In this document: positions 1 through 12,384 of the stretch, piece after piece
Layout: every line of letters begins with the position of its first letter
How positions within the stretch are numbered: position 1 is the stretch's first letter
Made by a program: the position numbers and the translations under genes
The notes under the pieces: model-generated
What the model was told of the DNA's origin: nothing
Databases searched by the model: none
What the model saw: the letters and a program-made list of their open reading frames with translations, nothing else
NCBI GenBank assembly: GCA_018662005.1
Contig: JABJHA010000037.1
Coordinates: forward strand, 47,360-111,359
DNA from: Rhodospirillaceae bacterium
Lineage (GTDB): Bacteria > Pseudomonadota > Alphaproteobacteria > Rhodospirillales > JABHCV01
DNA length: 64,000 nucleotides
Reading direction: 5' to 3'

Positions 1-676
1 TGGCGGCAGAGTTGATGATGTGATCGATGGCCTGCATGGAGAAATTAAAGGTCATGAATTCAACAATCGGCTTAAGGCCTGAAAAAGCGGCCCCGACACT
101 CAAACCCGAAAAACCGATTTCGGTGATCGGCGTGTCGATAACCCGTTTGTCGCCGAATTCATCGAGCAACCCTTGAGAGATTTTGTAAGCACCCTGGTAC
201 TGCGCGACCTCCTCACCAATCAGAAAGACGTTCTCATCGGCGCGCATTTCTTCAGCCATGGCGTCCCGTAAGGCTTCACGAACGGTGATATTGACCATTG
301 GTCCGTCGTATACGGCCTCAGCCGCCACGGGGGCCACAGCAGGAGCCGCGGCAGTTGGTTGGGCCGGAGCCGCTTCGATGGCCGGTGCCGCTACAGAGGC
401 TGCGGCGACATCGCCAATGTCGGCGGCGCTTTCACCATCTTCAAGAATGATGGCGATGGGCATGTTGACCAGCACCCCTTCGGTGCCTTCGGGAACTATG
501 ATTTTGCCTAAAATGCCTTCATCGACGGCTTCGACTTCCATGGTCGCCTTGTCGGTTTCGATTTCACATAAGGCATCGCCGCTTTCGACGGCGTCGCCTT
601 CTTTTTTGAGCCACTTGGCCAGATTGCCTTCAGTCATTGTCGGAGACAGGGCGGGCATGAGTACTTGAACAGCCAT
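1..676 (-). CDS. pdhB: Pyruvate dehydrogenase E1 component subunit beta (partial, C-terminus outside window)
   Basis: Beta subunit of the thiamine-diphosphate-dependent E1 of the pyruvate dehydrogenase complex, which decarboxylates pyruvate and acetylates lipoyl groups. The N-terminal 80 or so residues form a lipoyl domain with the lysine motif [11 protein letters not shown]. An Ala/Pro-rich linker follows, then the transketolase-like domain begins at [17 protein letters not shown] and continues with [12 protein letters not shown] lipoyl domain fused to E1-beta is typical of alphaproteobacteria. The ATG at 676 lies 5 bases after the pdhA stop, so the two are co-transcribed. The gene runs off the left edge of the window; E2 (pdhC) would be expected next. 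Confidence 0.95.
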   Translation of the reverse strand, partial: MAVQVLMPALSPTMTEGNLAKWLKKEGDAVESGDALCEIETDKATMEVEAVDEGILGKIIVPEGTEGVLVNMPIAIILEDGESAADIGDVAAASVAAPAIEAAPAQPTAAAPAVAPVAAEAVYDGPMVNITVREALRDAMAEEMRADENVFLIGEEVAQYQGAYKISQGLLDEFGDKRVIDTPITEIGFSGLSVGAAFSGLKPIVEFMTFNFSMQAIDHIINSAA

Positions 677-681
677 AATCT

Positions 682-1716
682 TTATGCCTCCACCAGAATA
701 TCTGTATAAAGTTCGCTTGGATCAGGTTCCGGGCTTTCTTGGGCAAAGTTGGCCGCTTCGGTCACCAACGCCTTGATCTCACGATCAATTTCCTTGAGCG
801 CCTCTTCGGTTGTGGTTTTGTGTTTCATCATCAACTGACGCAGATTGTCGATGGGATCGCTCTCCTTGCGCACCTTGGAAACTTCATCCTTGGAGCGGTA
901 TTTGGCCGGGTCGGACATGGAATGACCACGGTAACGATAGGTTTCCATCTCCAGAATGTACGGACCCTTGCCGGTACGGCAGTATTTCAGGGCTTTTTCG
1001 GCAGCGCTCCTGACCGCCAGTACGTCCATGCCGTCGATCTTGACGCCGGGAATTCCGTGCGCTGAACCACGCTGGAAAAGCTCTGTCGTCGCCGAGGCAC
1101 GCTCAATGGCCGTGCCCATGCCGTACTTGTTGTTTTCAATGACGTAGATCACCGGTAAGGACCACAATTGCGCCATGTTGAATGATTCATAGACCTGGCC
1201 CTGGTTGATCGCCCCGTCGCCGAAGTAGGCCATGTTGACGCCGCCGTCGCCTTTGTATTTGTGAGCAAAGGCGAGGCCCGTACCCAGCGGAACCTGGGCC
1301 CCGACGATGCCATGACCGCCGTAGAAGTTCTTCTCGCTCGAGAACATGTGCATGGAGCCGCCCTTGCCCCTGGAATAACCACCTGCGCGTCCGGTCAGTT
1401 CAGCCATGACGCCTTTCGGATCCATGCCGCAGGCCAGCATATGACCATGATCGCGGTAACTGGTAATCACCGAGTCCACATCCTTGGCCGCTGACTGCAT
1501 GCCGACAACGACCGCCTCCTGACCAATATACAGATGGCAGAAACCACCGATCAGGCCCATGCCGTACAACTGGCCGGCCTTTTCCTCGAAGCGGCGGATC
1601 ATCAGCATTTGCCGATAGTAATCCAGAAGCTCATCGGCGGATGCCGCAGGCGCCTTCTTGTCAGATTTAATACGAGCCGGTTTTTTGGCGGCAGATTTCT
1701 TGGCGGTTTTGGGCAT
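682..1716 (-). CDS. pdhA: Pyruvate dehydrogenase E1 component subunit alpha
   Basis: Alpha subunit of pyruvate dehydrogenase E1, 344 residues. It binds thiamine diphosphate and carries the phosphorylation-loop-type motif [11 protein letters not shown]. The ThDP motif is [17 protein letters not shown], and the ENNKYGMGT segment is also characteristic. The reading frame extends 70 codons further upstream, but the Lys/Ala-rich start [12 protein letters not shown] is typical of alphaproteobacterial PdhA, and a GAGG sequence lies about 11 bases before this ATG. First gene of the pdhA-pdhB unit, preceded by a 330-bp gene-free stretch that probably holds its promoter. Confidence 0.96.
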   Translation of the reverse strand: MPKTAKKSAAKKPARIKSDKKAPAASADELLDYYRQMLMIRRFEEKAGQLYGMGLIGGFCHLYIGQEAVVVGMQSAAKDVDSVITSYRDHGHMLACGMDPKGVMAELTGRAGGYSRGKGGSMHMFSSEKNFYGGHGIVGAQVPLGTGLAFAHKYKGDGGVNMAYFGDGAINQGQVYESFNMAQLWSLPVIYVIENNKYGMGTAIERASATTELFQRGSAHGIPGVKIDGMDVLAVRSAAEKALKYCRTGKGPYILEMETYRYRGHSMSDPAKYRSKDEVSKVRKESDPIDNLRQLMMKHKTTTEEALKEIDREIKALVTEAANFAQESPEPDPSELYTDILVEA

Positions 1717-1921
1717 GGTTATAAATACCTCAATTGTACGCGTCCGGATTGCCAACGCTTCCTTAAGTGGGGAACTTTGCAGGCCATGAACTGGTAATCT
1801 AGGGATTGTCAGACACTCAGGCAAGCAACAAATTCCATGAAAGTCCTTGTAAATAAAAGGAAATTCTAATTTAACTGAAATACGATTAATCGACGCGAAC
1901 GATCTATTCGCTGCACAGCAC

Positions 1922-2004
1922 TGCAAATGCAGTTTTGTTTCAAAGGCTTAAGCCGATATTGAAACAATCGCAAAAACACCGCACTTTTGCCTTCGCAAAT
2001 GCAG
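1922..2004 (-). promoter_or_regulatory. Repeated GCAAATGCAG motif upstream of pdhA (putative operator region)
   Basis: The gap 1717-2046 contains no credible gene. It is AT-rich near pdhA. At 1921-1932 it carries the palindrome-like CTGCAAATGCAG, and the core GCAAATGCAG recurs at 1995-2004. Between them is a hairpin with arms GTTTCAA (1937-1943) and TTGAAAC (1959-1965) around a GGCTTAAGCC palindrome. The repeats sit upstream of pdhA in its transcription direction, so a transcription factor site is plausible. A similar TGCACATGCA sequence occurs upstream of phaZ at 61821. The regulator is unknown; PhaR-type proteins are said to like TGC-rich DNA. Confidence 0.35.
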
Positions 2005-2046
2005 CAAATGAAAAAAGTTCAAAATGTTGGAAAAATTTGGTGGATG

Positions 2047-2364
2047 CTAGGCCCGTTCGACCCTGGCGACACGCAGGGAAAAGGTTTCGTACCACTTTTC
2101 ACGACCCAACTGCTGGGCTTCAAGGTGGTCGCTGTTGATACGCCAGTTCTCTATGGCCTCAAGATCACGCCAGTAAGAGACCGTGATACCGAAACCCTCT
2201 GCGTCGCGGGCCGTATCGACGCCCAGATAACCCGGTTGCCTCTGGGCCAGTTCAAACATTCGCTCAGCCATGGCGTCGTAGCCAGCAGGGTCTTCGGCTG
2301 TTCGTTGATTGGCGAAGATAACGCTGTAGTACGGTGGTTCGGGGCACGTACAGGGTTTGCTCAT
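2047..2364 (-). CDS. Antibiotic biosynthesis monooxygenase (ABM) domain protein
   Basis: Small 105-residue cytoplasmic protein of the dimeric alpha-beta barrel ABM type, recognised by the pattern YYSVIFANQR, YDAMAERMFELAQRQPGYLG and VSYWRDLEAIENW. ABM proteins include heme-degrading enzymes and small cofactor-free oxygenases, but many have no known substrate, and none is implied here. The N-terminus holds CTCPEPP, which might bind a metal or simply be a tail. Its ATG overlaps the ftsB stop by 4 bases (ATGA), so translation is probably coupled to ftsB. Confidence 0.75.
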   Translation of the reverse strand: MSKPCTCPEPPYYSVIFANQRTAEDPAGYDAMAERMFELAQRQPGYLGVDTARDAEGFGITVSYWRDLEAIENWRINSDHLEAQQLGREKWYETFSLRVARVERA

Positions 2365-2714
2365 TCGGTTTTACCGGCTTTGTCATCTGTCCAAATGACA
2401 TCCACATCAGGAATGATGATCACTTCATCTTCAAAACCGTAATTGAGCATAATCCGGGCCCGCTCATCGAGCATGTCCGGATCCAGGCTGTTGGGATTAA
2501 GAAGGCTAACTTTGTGTTCAAGTTCCATGCGTTTTGATTTGATCGTCGCGTATTCAAGGCGGGCGACTTCAACACGGTGTGACAGTTGGCGCAAAGCCAA
2601 AAGGCCGCGATCACCCCGAATGGCGTGAAAAGCGAAGTAACCGATTGCGCAAATACCCAGGACTGGCCCGACAATATAGCGTGCGCGTAATCGTAGTTCA
2701 GAAAATAGACCCAT
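2361..2714 (-). CDS. ftsB: Septum formation initiator FtsB/DivIC family protein
   Basis: 117 residues with a short cytoplasmic N-terminus, one membrane segment at about residues 13-33 (IVGPVLGICAIGYFAFHAI) and a periplasmic coiled coil at about 35-75. The motif GLLALRQLSHRVEVARLEY is typical of FtsB/DivIC proteins, which bridge FtsL and FtsQ in the division complex. In alphaproteobacteria ftsB normally follows eno and precedes pdhA, as here, except that a radical SAM gene lies between eno and ftsB. The family assignment rests on topology and context more than on strict sequence motifs. Confidence 0.85.
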   Translation of the reverse strand: MGLFSELRLRARYIVGPVLGICAIGYFAFHAIRGDRGLLALRQLSHRVEVARLEYATIKSKRMELEHKVSLLNPNSLDPDMLDERARIMLNYGFEDEVIIIPDVDVIWTDDKAGKTE

Positions 2715-2874
2715 TAGACTTGAGCGCCATTGTTATTATTAACAGAGCGCCCACAGTCCCTTACCCACGGCTATTATCACGCCGGAAAAGTTAACAAGAG
2801 ATTAGCAGGGGAATTAAATCCCCTTCCCAATCATCAATTTCGTTAAATAATAGCCAAAAGGCGACGTTAGGATA

Positions 2875-4902
2875 TTAATCGGCAGTCATTGACAGATCGT
2901 ATTTAAGCTGTGATCTCGGGACCATAAATTGAAGTGCCTGAAAATAAAATTCAGACGCAGGCAGGTCAGAAAAAGATTGCTCAAATTTTGGAAATTTTGC
3001 GACAAATTCGTGATTCTCGCTGAATTTCAGCTCTTTCGGTCCAATTTTGTAGTGATCCAATGGGCGCCTGAATTTATCCTTCTTCCAGCTGACCAGATCA
3101 AAGTCGCAGATCAGTGCCTCAGGGGTTTTTCTGTCTTTCAGATTTATACGCTCCTGATGGCACAAGGTGATCAGGGTTTCGGCTGTCTCAAACACAGATG
3201 GGTTTTCCTGCCGGTCGATAAAGTTCTCAAGCGTAGCGATCAGGGCGGCGGCGATGCTGTCCCCGTCCAGGCAAATCATTCTCGCCCCGTATGAAACATT
3301 TAACAGCGTTGGCGGCCCCACCTGATTGCCGTTTTCACAGAACGCCTCATAGGCCGCCTGCTTCGCCGCTTCCGGTGTTTCGTACAGTTCGTCCAGGGCG
3401 GCGGCTTCAAGATTTTTGACAAAGTTTGTCCAGTTGGCAATCGATGAATTGACGCTGTCGGTGTCGCATAAATGGGCAATGTAATCGACAAGCGGAATAC
3501 CGCTATGGCGCACAAACTGGAAGAACCACGTATAAAAACCCAGTGAGAAAATGGCGTAAAACATGAAGTTCAAACGCCGCATGAACTTGAAATCATCGAA
3601 GGAAAAGCTGTTTGTTGAAACCACAACTTCGTCCAGTTCAACGCAAAAGATGTCACCCAGATAGCCCTGATTGGCATTGATAAGGCGGAACCGGGATTGC
3701 ACCTGATGCTTCTCGCGATAGCCGTCGCGGGCCATCTCGACACCATCGAGCATGATTAGGTTATTGATGTTGATGGCGTCAAAACCGCGGTCCAGAGCGT
3801 TGTTCAATAGCTGAATGAAACTGTCTTTGGTTTCATAAGGAAGGCCAAAAATCAGCTCTGTCGTGGAATTAAGGCCCTGTGATGAAGCCCACCCAATCGC
3901 TTCATCAAGTTGCTCAGGGGTCAGATTGCGCCGCTTGATCTCTTTTAAGGTATCGGGATTTTCCGTCTGCAGGGATAGGGCCATGCCGTAGAGCGTCATA
4001 TTGCCCAAGTTGCCGATAACTTTTTTAGCCGTTTCACCAAAACGCTTGTCGTTATAAAAATAAATGCCCTTGGGATAGCCCCGGGTTTTGGAACTTTCCA
4101 GGATCATTTCAGACAACGCACCATCGCGTTCAATGATGCCAAAGTTTTCATCGACCAGATGCATGGGCAGGTGTGGCTTGTCCTTATAGTGATCGACAAT
4201 GAAGGTGATTTCATCGCTCACCTGGGCGTAAGGAAATGCCCGTAGCTTGCCGCGATTTTTGCCGGAAACACAAAAAGTACAGGTGTAGGGACAAAGCCTG
4301 GAGGTTTGCAACTCGGCCAAATAGTCGCCACCAATAAACGGGTCCATGAGCCCTGTCAGGTATGGGGAATCCAGCTCTGCAAGGTCGAGAGACAAACCGA
4401 CAACCGCTCCTTGCACAAGCTCACCGCCTTGTTTGAAAACGACGCCGTCAATGGGCGCTTGCCACATATCCTGCTTATCATTGGCCAGTCTTTCGCCAAG
4501 CAGACCGGCGAACCCCAACTCGCCCTCGTTGGCGACAAAGGCGTCAACCTGGGGGAACCTGTCAAAAAGTCTGGATTGCTGGGTGGTGTCCGTATCGACG
4601 GAAGGCCCACCCCAAACGACCAGCAACTGGTCACCCAGAACATCCCTCGCCTTCTCTGTCATGGCTTGGTTTAAGGCGGTATTCCAATAGTAAAAGGACA
4701 GGCCCAACACATCGGGTTTCTGGATTTTGATCTGCTCAAGCATCTCCTCGGGGTCTTTGAACAGGGTAATGTCGATATCTTCGGCGTACAGTTTCTTTGC
4801 ATACGCCGCCACATATCCGATGTTTAACGGCACAAACAGATTGAAACGATTTTGGGCGTTGATATAGCTTAAATCACCCAAAAATATCTTTAGCTTTGCC
4901 AA
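2875..4902 (-). CDS. B12-binding-domain-type radical SAM protein, function unknown
   Basis: 675 residues. The N-terminal 1-170 region looks like a cobalamin-binding Rossmann fold (NIGYVAAYAKKLY, PDVLGLSFYYWN, VVWGGPSVDTD), though no clear DxHxxG cobalt-ligand motif is seen. The radical SAM cluster motif is CPYTCTFC at residues 204-211 (C-x3-C-x2-C), followed by a TIM-barrel-like region with ELIFGLPYET. About 280 C-terminal residues do not suggest a known partner domain. The start is TTG at 4902, chosen because GGGG lies 7 bases upstream and no ATG gives the conserved N-terminus. It stands alone between eno and ftsB, with 277 and 160 bp of non-coding DNA on either side, suggesting insertion into an otherwise conserved neighbourhood. 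The substrate cannot be inferred. Confidence 0.85.
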   Translation of the reverse strand: MAKLKIFLGDLSYINAQNRFNLFVPLNIGYVAAYAKKLYAEDIDITLFKDPEEMLEQIKIQKPDVLGLSFYYWNTALNQAMTEKARDVLGDQLLVVWGGPSVDTDTTQQSRLFDRFPQVDAFVANEGELGFAGLLGERLANDKQDMWQAPIDGVVFKQGGELVQGAVVGLSLDLAELDSPYLTGLMDPFIGGDYLAELQTSRLCPYTCTFCVSGKNRGKLRAFPYAQVSDEITFIVDHYKDKPHLPMHLVDENFGIIERDGALSEMILESSKTRGYPKGIYFYNDKRFGETAKKVIGNLGNMTLYGMALSLQTENPDTLKEIKRRNLTPEQLDEAIGWASSQGLNSTTELIFGLPYETKDSFIQLLNNALDRGFDAININNLIMLDGVEMARDGYREKHQVQSRFRLINANQGYLGDIFCVELDEVVVSTNSFSFDDFKFMRRLNFMFYAIFSLGFYTWFFQFVRHSGIPLVDYIAHLCDTDSVNSSIANWTNFVKNLEAAALDELYETPEAAKQAAYEAFCENGNQVGPPTLLNVSYGARMICLDGDSIAAALIATLENFIDRQENPSVFETAETLITLCHQERINLKDRKTPEALICDFDLVSWKKDKFRRPLDHYKIGPKELKFSENHEFVAKFPKFEQSFSDLPASEFYFQALQFMVPRSQLKYDLSMTAD

Positions 4903-5179
4903 TTATTGACCCCTTTAAATGCGGGTAGAACAACATCTCGTTTTGCCCTTCCGCATGAAATAAAGATGTGCAAGCAATCAAAATAAAAACGGCAATTGAA
5001 TCTTTGTAAACATTCTGAACTGACCAAGCAACAGGGCGGGGGACTTGCAATTTCGCTCAGGGTCAAAAGAAGACATAATTTCATGCCTCGATTAACTTCC
5101 CCCCAATCCACATAGCGGAGGCTGTTATCGCTTGATCTTAATGGCGCGAATGCGCCCGTCCGGGGTTTGGGTGCCTGGC

Positions 5180-6448
<1,269 letters not shown>

Positions 6449-6460
6449 TCACTTTCAGAT

Positions 6461-7309
6461 TTAGACGCTAACCGGGCGCTCTTTTGCGAGCCGGTCAAAT
6501 TGAATCAATGTCTCAAGAATTTCCGGTAACTGCTTGACCGGAATCATGTTTGGTCCATCGCTGAGACCCTCATCAGGGTTTTCATGAGTCTCGATAAAGA
6601 CCCCGGCGACGCCGATGGAAACGGCGGCCCGGGCGAGGACGGCAGCAAACTCGCGCTGACCACCCGACGTGTCACCCTGCCCGCCCGGCTGCTGGACCGA
6701 ATGAGTGGCGTCAAAGATCACCGGGCAGCCGGTCCTGGCCAGCACCGGCAGCGCCCGCATATCGGAAACCAGGGTATTGTAGCCGAAGCTGGCGCCGCGT
6801 TCGCAGACCATGACATTGTCATTTCCGGTGCCGCGAACCTTGGCAACCACGTTGGCCATATCCCAGGGAGCCAGAAACTGGCCCTTTTTAACGTTGATGG
6901 TCAGCCCGGTATTGCCGGCGGCCAGCAGCAAATCAGTCTGGCGGCACAGAAAGGCCGGTATTTGCAAGACATCGACAACGCCGGAACGCTCAAGAACGCC
7001 GCACTGGTCGGCCGAATGTACGTCGGTCAGGACGGGGATCCCGTAAGTTTTGCGAATGTCGGCAAAGGCCATCAGCGCTTCGTCGACACCAACGCCGCGC
7101 GGGCTGTCGGCGCTGGTCCGGTTGGCCTTGTCAAACGAGGTTTTGAAAACCAGACCCAATTCCAGTTTTGCACAGATTTCCTTGAGCTTCCCTGCCATAT
7201 CCATAGCGTGGTCATGACTTTCCATGGCGCAAGGACCGGCAATCAGGACCAGCGGCATGTCATTACCGAAGGTCACGGAACCGGCAGAGACGTGACGGCT
7301 TTCACTCAT
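6461..7309 (-). CDS. kdsA: 3-deoxy-8-phosphooctulonate synthase (KDO-8-phosphate synthase)
   Basis: Condenses arabinose-5-phosphate with phosphoenolpyruvate to make KDO-8-phosphate, the precursor of the inner-core sugar of lipopolysaccharide. The 282 residues show AGPCAMES near residue 24, FKTSFDKANRTS, PVLTDVH, and QIPAFLCRQTDLL, all typical of the KdsA family. It lies 15 bases after pyrG and 18 bases before eno, in the usual alphaproteobacterial order, so it is probably co-transcribed. Its substrate PEP is the product of the neighbouring enolase. Confidence 0.97.
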   Translation of the reverse strand: MSESRHVSAGSVTFGNDMPLVLIAGPCAMESHDHAMDMAGKLKEICAKLELGLVFKTSFDKANRTSADSPRGVGVDEALMAFADIRKTYGIPVLTDVHSADQCGVLERSGVVDVLQIPAFLCRQTDLLLAAGNTGLTINVKKGQFLAPWDMANVVAKVRGTGNDNVMVCERGASFGYNTLVSDMRALPVLARTGCPVIFDATHSVQQPGGQGDTSGGQREFAAVLARAAVSIGVAGVFIETHENPDEGLSDGPNMIPVKQLPEILETLIQFDRLAKERPVSV

Positions 7310-7324
7310 TGATTAGCCAGACCT

Positions 7325-9115
<1,791 letters not shown>

Positions 9116-9451
9116 CTATTGGGCTTGTGGAACTTTTGGCCCATCAGGCTCAACGGGTTCGGCTGGCTCCTCAACAGCAGCCGGTTTATCCATAATCGAT
9201 GTCGGATTGCGATCACCCCCGGCCATGATCGCCAGGATCAGGGATGTCGACATAAACCCGGCAGCCAGAACCCCCGTTGTCCGGGTCAGAAAATTAGCCG
9301 TATCGCGGCCGGTCATAAAACCGCCCATACCACCGCCGCCACCGCCTCCGCCGCCCATACCAAGGCCACCGCCTTCACTGCGTTGAAGCAGGACGGTGCC
9401 AACAAGGGCGATCGCGAGAATAAGATGAATAACAATAATGACCGTGAGCAT
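9116..9451 (-). CDS. secG: Preprotein translocase subunit SecG
   Basis: 111 residues: an N-terminal membrane segment (VIIVIHLILAIALVGTVLLQ), the family motif QRSEGGGLG, a run of glycines with methionines, then a second membrane segment at about 55-75 (TRTTGVLAAGFMSTSLILAIMAG) and a Pro/Glu-rich cytoplasmic tail. SecG assists the SecYEG channel in protein export. The long glycine run (about residues 33-41) is common in alphaproteobacterial SecG. Downstream of tpiA and followed by a strong terminator. Confidence 0.93.
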   Translation of the reverse strand: MLTVIIVIHLILAIALVGTVLLQRSEGGGLGMGGGGGGGGGMGGFMTGRDTANFLTRTTGVLAAGFMSTSLILAIMAGGDRNPTSIMDKPAAVEEPAEPVEPDGPKVPQAQ

Positions 9452-9561
9452 GATCAGGTTCCGGATTGATTAAGGGCTTAAAATAAAAACAAGTGTTGGC
9501 GCAGCTTTTAATCCCTGTTGACAGGGATTGCTAGGAGAAAGTTTGCGCCATGTATTTTCCC

Positions 9562-10326
9562 TTAAGGGCAACTCTCGCCAATCGTCCAGAAATCTTCGGG
9601 CTTCAGGCTGGCGCCGCCGATCAGGCCGCCGTCGACATCGGCCAGGGCCAATAATTCTTCGGCGTTGCCCGGGTTCATGGAACCGCCGTACAAAAGCCGC
9701 ACACCATCGGCTACATCCTGGCCCAACTTGCTGGCCAGCTCTGCGCGGATGAAGGCATGTACTTCCTGCACTTCGTCGCTGGTTGGTGTGCGACCAGTGC
9801 CGATGGCCCACACCGGTTCGTAAGCAACGACCGTGTTGGCGGCCGTGGCGCTGTCCGGAACCGAACCGGCGATCTGGCTTTTGACCACATTCAGGGTCTC
9901 GCCCGCGTCACGTTCGGCCTCTGTCTCGCCAATGCAGATAATAGCGTTCAGGCCGGCGCCATTGACCGCTTCGGCCTTGGCTTTGACCAGTTCGTCACTT
10001 TCGCCGTGATCGGCGCGGCGTTCGGAATGACCGACAATAATTGATGAGCAACCGGCATCGGCAAGCATGGCACATGAAATATCACCCGTATGGGCACCCT
10101 GCCCGGCGGTATGGCAATCCTGAGCACCCACATGCAAAGGTGTGCCCGAAGCAGCCGCAACAACCGCACCGATCAATGTATAGGGCGGACAAACCAACAT
10201 ATCGAAAGGGATATCGCCTGCTGTTTGCAAATTTCCTGCGACGGCACGGGCCAGGGCCACGCCATCGTCCTGCAATCCGTTCATTTTCCAGTTTCCGGCG
10301 ATAAGAATACGTCTGGCAGCAGTCAT
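9562..10326 (-). CDS. tpiA: Triosephosphate isomerase
   Basis: Interconverts dihydroxyacetone phosphate and glyceraldehyde-3-phosphate. 254 residues with the substrate lysine in GNWKMNG, the catalytic His region VGHSERR, the catalytic Glu in [11 protein letters not shown], and the phosphate loop [10 protein letters not shown]. It is the first gene of the minus-strand series and diverges from ppiD across a 176-bp gap that should contain promoters for both directions. A perfect 8-bp inverted repeat at 9510-9529 lies just after its stop but lacks a U-tract. Confidence 0.97.
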   Translation of the reverse strand: MTAARRILIAGNWKMNGLQDDGVALARAVAGNLQTAGDIPFDMLVCPPYTLIGAVVAAASGTPLHVGAQDCHTAGQGAHTGDISCAMLADAGCSSIIVGHSERRADHGESDELVKAKAEAVNGAGLNAIICIGETEAERDAGETLNVVKSQIAGSVPDSATAANTVVAYEPVWAIGTGRTPTSDEVQEVHAFIRAELASKLGQDVADGVRLLYGGSMNPGNAEELLALADVDGGLIGGASLKPEDFWTIGESCP

Positions 10327-10502
10327 GGTTTGGTTCCTTAAATTTCAAGTCAAATCAGCGGCCACATTCCTAACACAGGCGACCCAAATGACAAATCCCC
10401 CTAATGGGTGGGCGAAGGGCATTAATTCACTGGTTGCCCCCCCACCCCGGCGCTCTTATGATGCCGCCGACTTTCTAACATTTTGGACCAAAGAACACAT
10501 TC

Positions 10503-12374
10503 ATGCTTGAAGCCATTCGTAAACGTTCCGCCGGTATCGTCGTCAAGAGCCTGCTAGGGCTATTGATCCTGAGTTTCGCCATGTGGGGGATCGCCGATGT
10601 TTTTAACCCCAGCGGCAGAGACCAAACCCTTGCCACCATTGGTGAAATCGAAGTTCAACCCGAACAGGTACGGCGTGAATACCAACGTGAAATCGAGCGT
10701 TTATCGACCGCTTTCGGGACCCGTCTTGACGCAGAACAGGCACGCATGTTTGGCATCGGACAGGCCGTCGTTCAGCGCCTGGTCGAGCGCTCCCTGTATG
10801 ACCTGGGTGCGCGTGAGTTGGGTATTCTGGTCAATGATGACCTTGTCCGTCGGGATATTCGTAATTTTAGCGGCTTCAAAAACGCCAATGGTGAATTTGA
10901 ACGGGCCCGCTTTTCGCAAGTCCTGCAATCCAATCGCCTGTCCGAAGGCGCTTATATTGAAATGACCAGAAACGATATCGCCCGCAAACAGTACCTGAGC
11001 ATGATCAACTCCAAGACGCTGGCGCCCAAACAACTGGCCCGTGCGCTCTATACATATCGCAACGAGCAACGCATCGCCGAAACCGTGACCTTCAAATACG
11101 ACGCTGTGAGCAGTGTTGCTGAACCGGACACTGCTGCATTAACCAAATTTCACAACGACAATGCGCAAAGCTACACCGCACCCGAATACCGCAACCTGAC
11201 TTTCATCAGTTTGACGGCGGAAGAAATCGCCAAGGAAATGGCCATATCCGACGACACCATCGCCACAGCCTATGAAGAAAGGATCGGCGAATATTCCGAA
11301 CCCGAAAAACGCGATCTTCTGCAAATTCGTTTCAAGGATGAAGCCAGTGCCGGGGCCGGTTACGACAGACTGCAAGCCGGCGACGATTTTTTGAAAATTG
11401 CCAAGGAACTGGCTGATATGGAACCTGAGGCCACGCAATTGGGAAGTATGAAGCAGTCTGAACTGCTTCCAGGGCTTGCCGAAGCCGCCTTCGGGCTTGT
11501 TCCCGAGGGTTACACAAAACCCCTGAAAAGCGTTCTGGGATGGCATATCCTGCGCCTGAAAAGCATTCAGGCGGCACGCAGTAAATCTCTTGAAGAAGTC
11601 ACCCCGGAACTGGAAAAAACGATCGCCGCCGAACAGGCTATCGATTCTTTGTATAATCTTGCCAACCGGATGGAAGATCATCTTGGTGGGGGTTCCTCCC
11701 TTGAAGAAACCGCTCTCGCCCTGAATTTGACCCTTAAAAAACAGGCTGACGTCAGCAAAACCGGTATGACCCCTGCTGAAACCAAAGTCTCGGGCCTGCC
11801 GGCAGGCAATTTCCTCGAAGTCGCTTTTTCCACCCCAAACGGGCAGGAAAGTTCCTTAACGGAAGCCGGTGATGATGGTTATTTCATCGTCCGCGTCGAC
11901 AACGTGACCGAGTCCGCCCTTCGCCCCCTTGAGAGTGTCAGGGCAAATGTCGTTGCCGGTTGGCAAGACCAGAAGCGAAGAGAGATCGCCCAAAAAAGCG
12001 CCGACGCCCTGATTGAAAAAATCAATAGTGGCGGCGATTTTGCCAAACTGGCGGCTGAAAAAGGCTTGAGCGTTACATCGAGAGAACCTGTCGGTCGCAA
12101 TGGCGGTCAAGGACTGCCGCGTGATTTGATCAGTGGCTTGTTTGAAGCCAAAATCGGAAAAGCCGTGGCGGCTGCCGGTGGTGACGGTTATATCGTCGCC
12201 CTATTGAAAGAGACCCTGTCTGCGAACCCGATCGCCGATGCTGACAAGGTCAAGGCCTTAAGCGGAGAGCTTAGCAATTCCATTCGCGGCGACCTGATGA
12301 GCCAGCTCGCCCAAGGCCTTCGTCAGTGGTACCCGGTGAGTGTTAATGCCGAGGCCATCAACGCCCAGTTTTAG
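10503..12374 (+). CDS. ppiD: Periplasmic folding chaperone / peptidyl-prolyl isomerase PpiD family
   Basis: 623 residues anchored by one N-terminal membrane segment (about 14-34, VVKSLLGLLILSFAMWGIADVF), followed by a SurA_N-like chaperone region and a parvulin (PpiC) domain at about 240-360, then a second, divergent PPIase-like segment. PpiD-type proteins sit in the inner membrane and help newly exported outer-membrane proteins fold near the Sec channel. Parvulin hallmarks such as GSM and LGWHILRL (about residue 340) are visible. Directly upstream of trpE with a 10-bp gap, an order common in alphaproteobacteria though functionally unrelated. Confidence 0.92.
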   Translation: MLEAIRKRSAGIVVKSLLGLLILSFAMWGIADVFNPSGRDQTLATIGEIEVQPEQVRREYQREIERLSTAFGTRLDAEQARMFGIGQAVVQRLVERSLYDLGARELGILVNDDLVRRDIRNFSGFKNANGEFERARFSQVLQSNRLSEGAYIEMTRNDIARKQYLSMINSKTLAPKQLARALYTYRNEQRIAETVTFKYDAVSSVAEPDTAALTKFHNDNAQSYTAPEYRNLTFISLTAEEIAKEMAISDDTIATAYEERIGEYSEPEKRDLLQIRFKDEASAGAGYDRLQAGDDFLKIAKELADMEPEATQLGSMKQSELLPGLAEAAFGLVPEGYTKPLKSVLGWHILRLKSIQAARSKSLEEVTPELEKTIAAEQAIDSLYNLANRMEDHLGGGSSLEETALALNLTLKKQADVSKTGMTPAETKVSGLPAGNFLEVAFSTPNGQESSLTEAGDDGYFIVRVDNVTESALRPLESVRANVVAGWQDQKRREIAQKSADALIEKINSGGDFAKLAAEKGLSVTSREPVGRNGGQGLPRDLISGLFEAKIGKAVAAAGGDGYIVALLKETLSANPIADADKVKALSGELSNSIRGDLMSQLAQGLRQWYPVSVNAEAINAQF

Positions 12375-12384
12375 ATTTAAACTC

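Noticed and set aside
1937..1965. Hairpin GTTTCAA/TTGAAAC as a terminator upstream of pdhA
   Set aside because: No U-tract in either direction; more likely an operator or chance structure.
4890..5111. 73-residue minus-strand reading frame between eno and the radical SAM gene
   Set aside because: Cys-rich composition without domain pattern, overlaps the start of the next gene, no Shine-Dalgarno sequence.
9510..9529. Perfect 8-bp inverted repeat AATCCCTG/CAGGGATT after tpiA as a terminator
   Set aside because: No U-tract on the minus strand (AAAAGC follows); kept only as a possible RNA hairpin.
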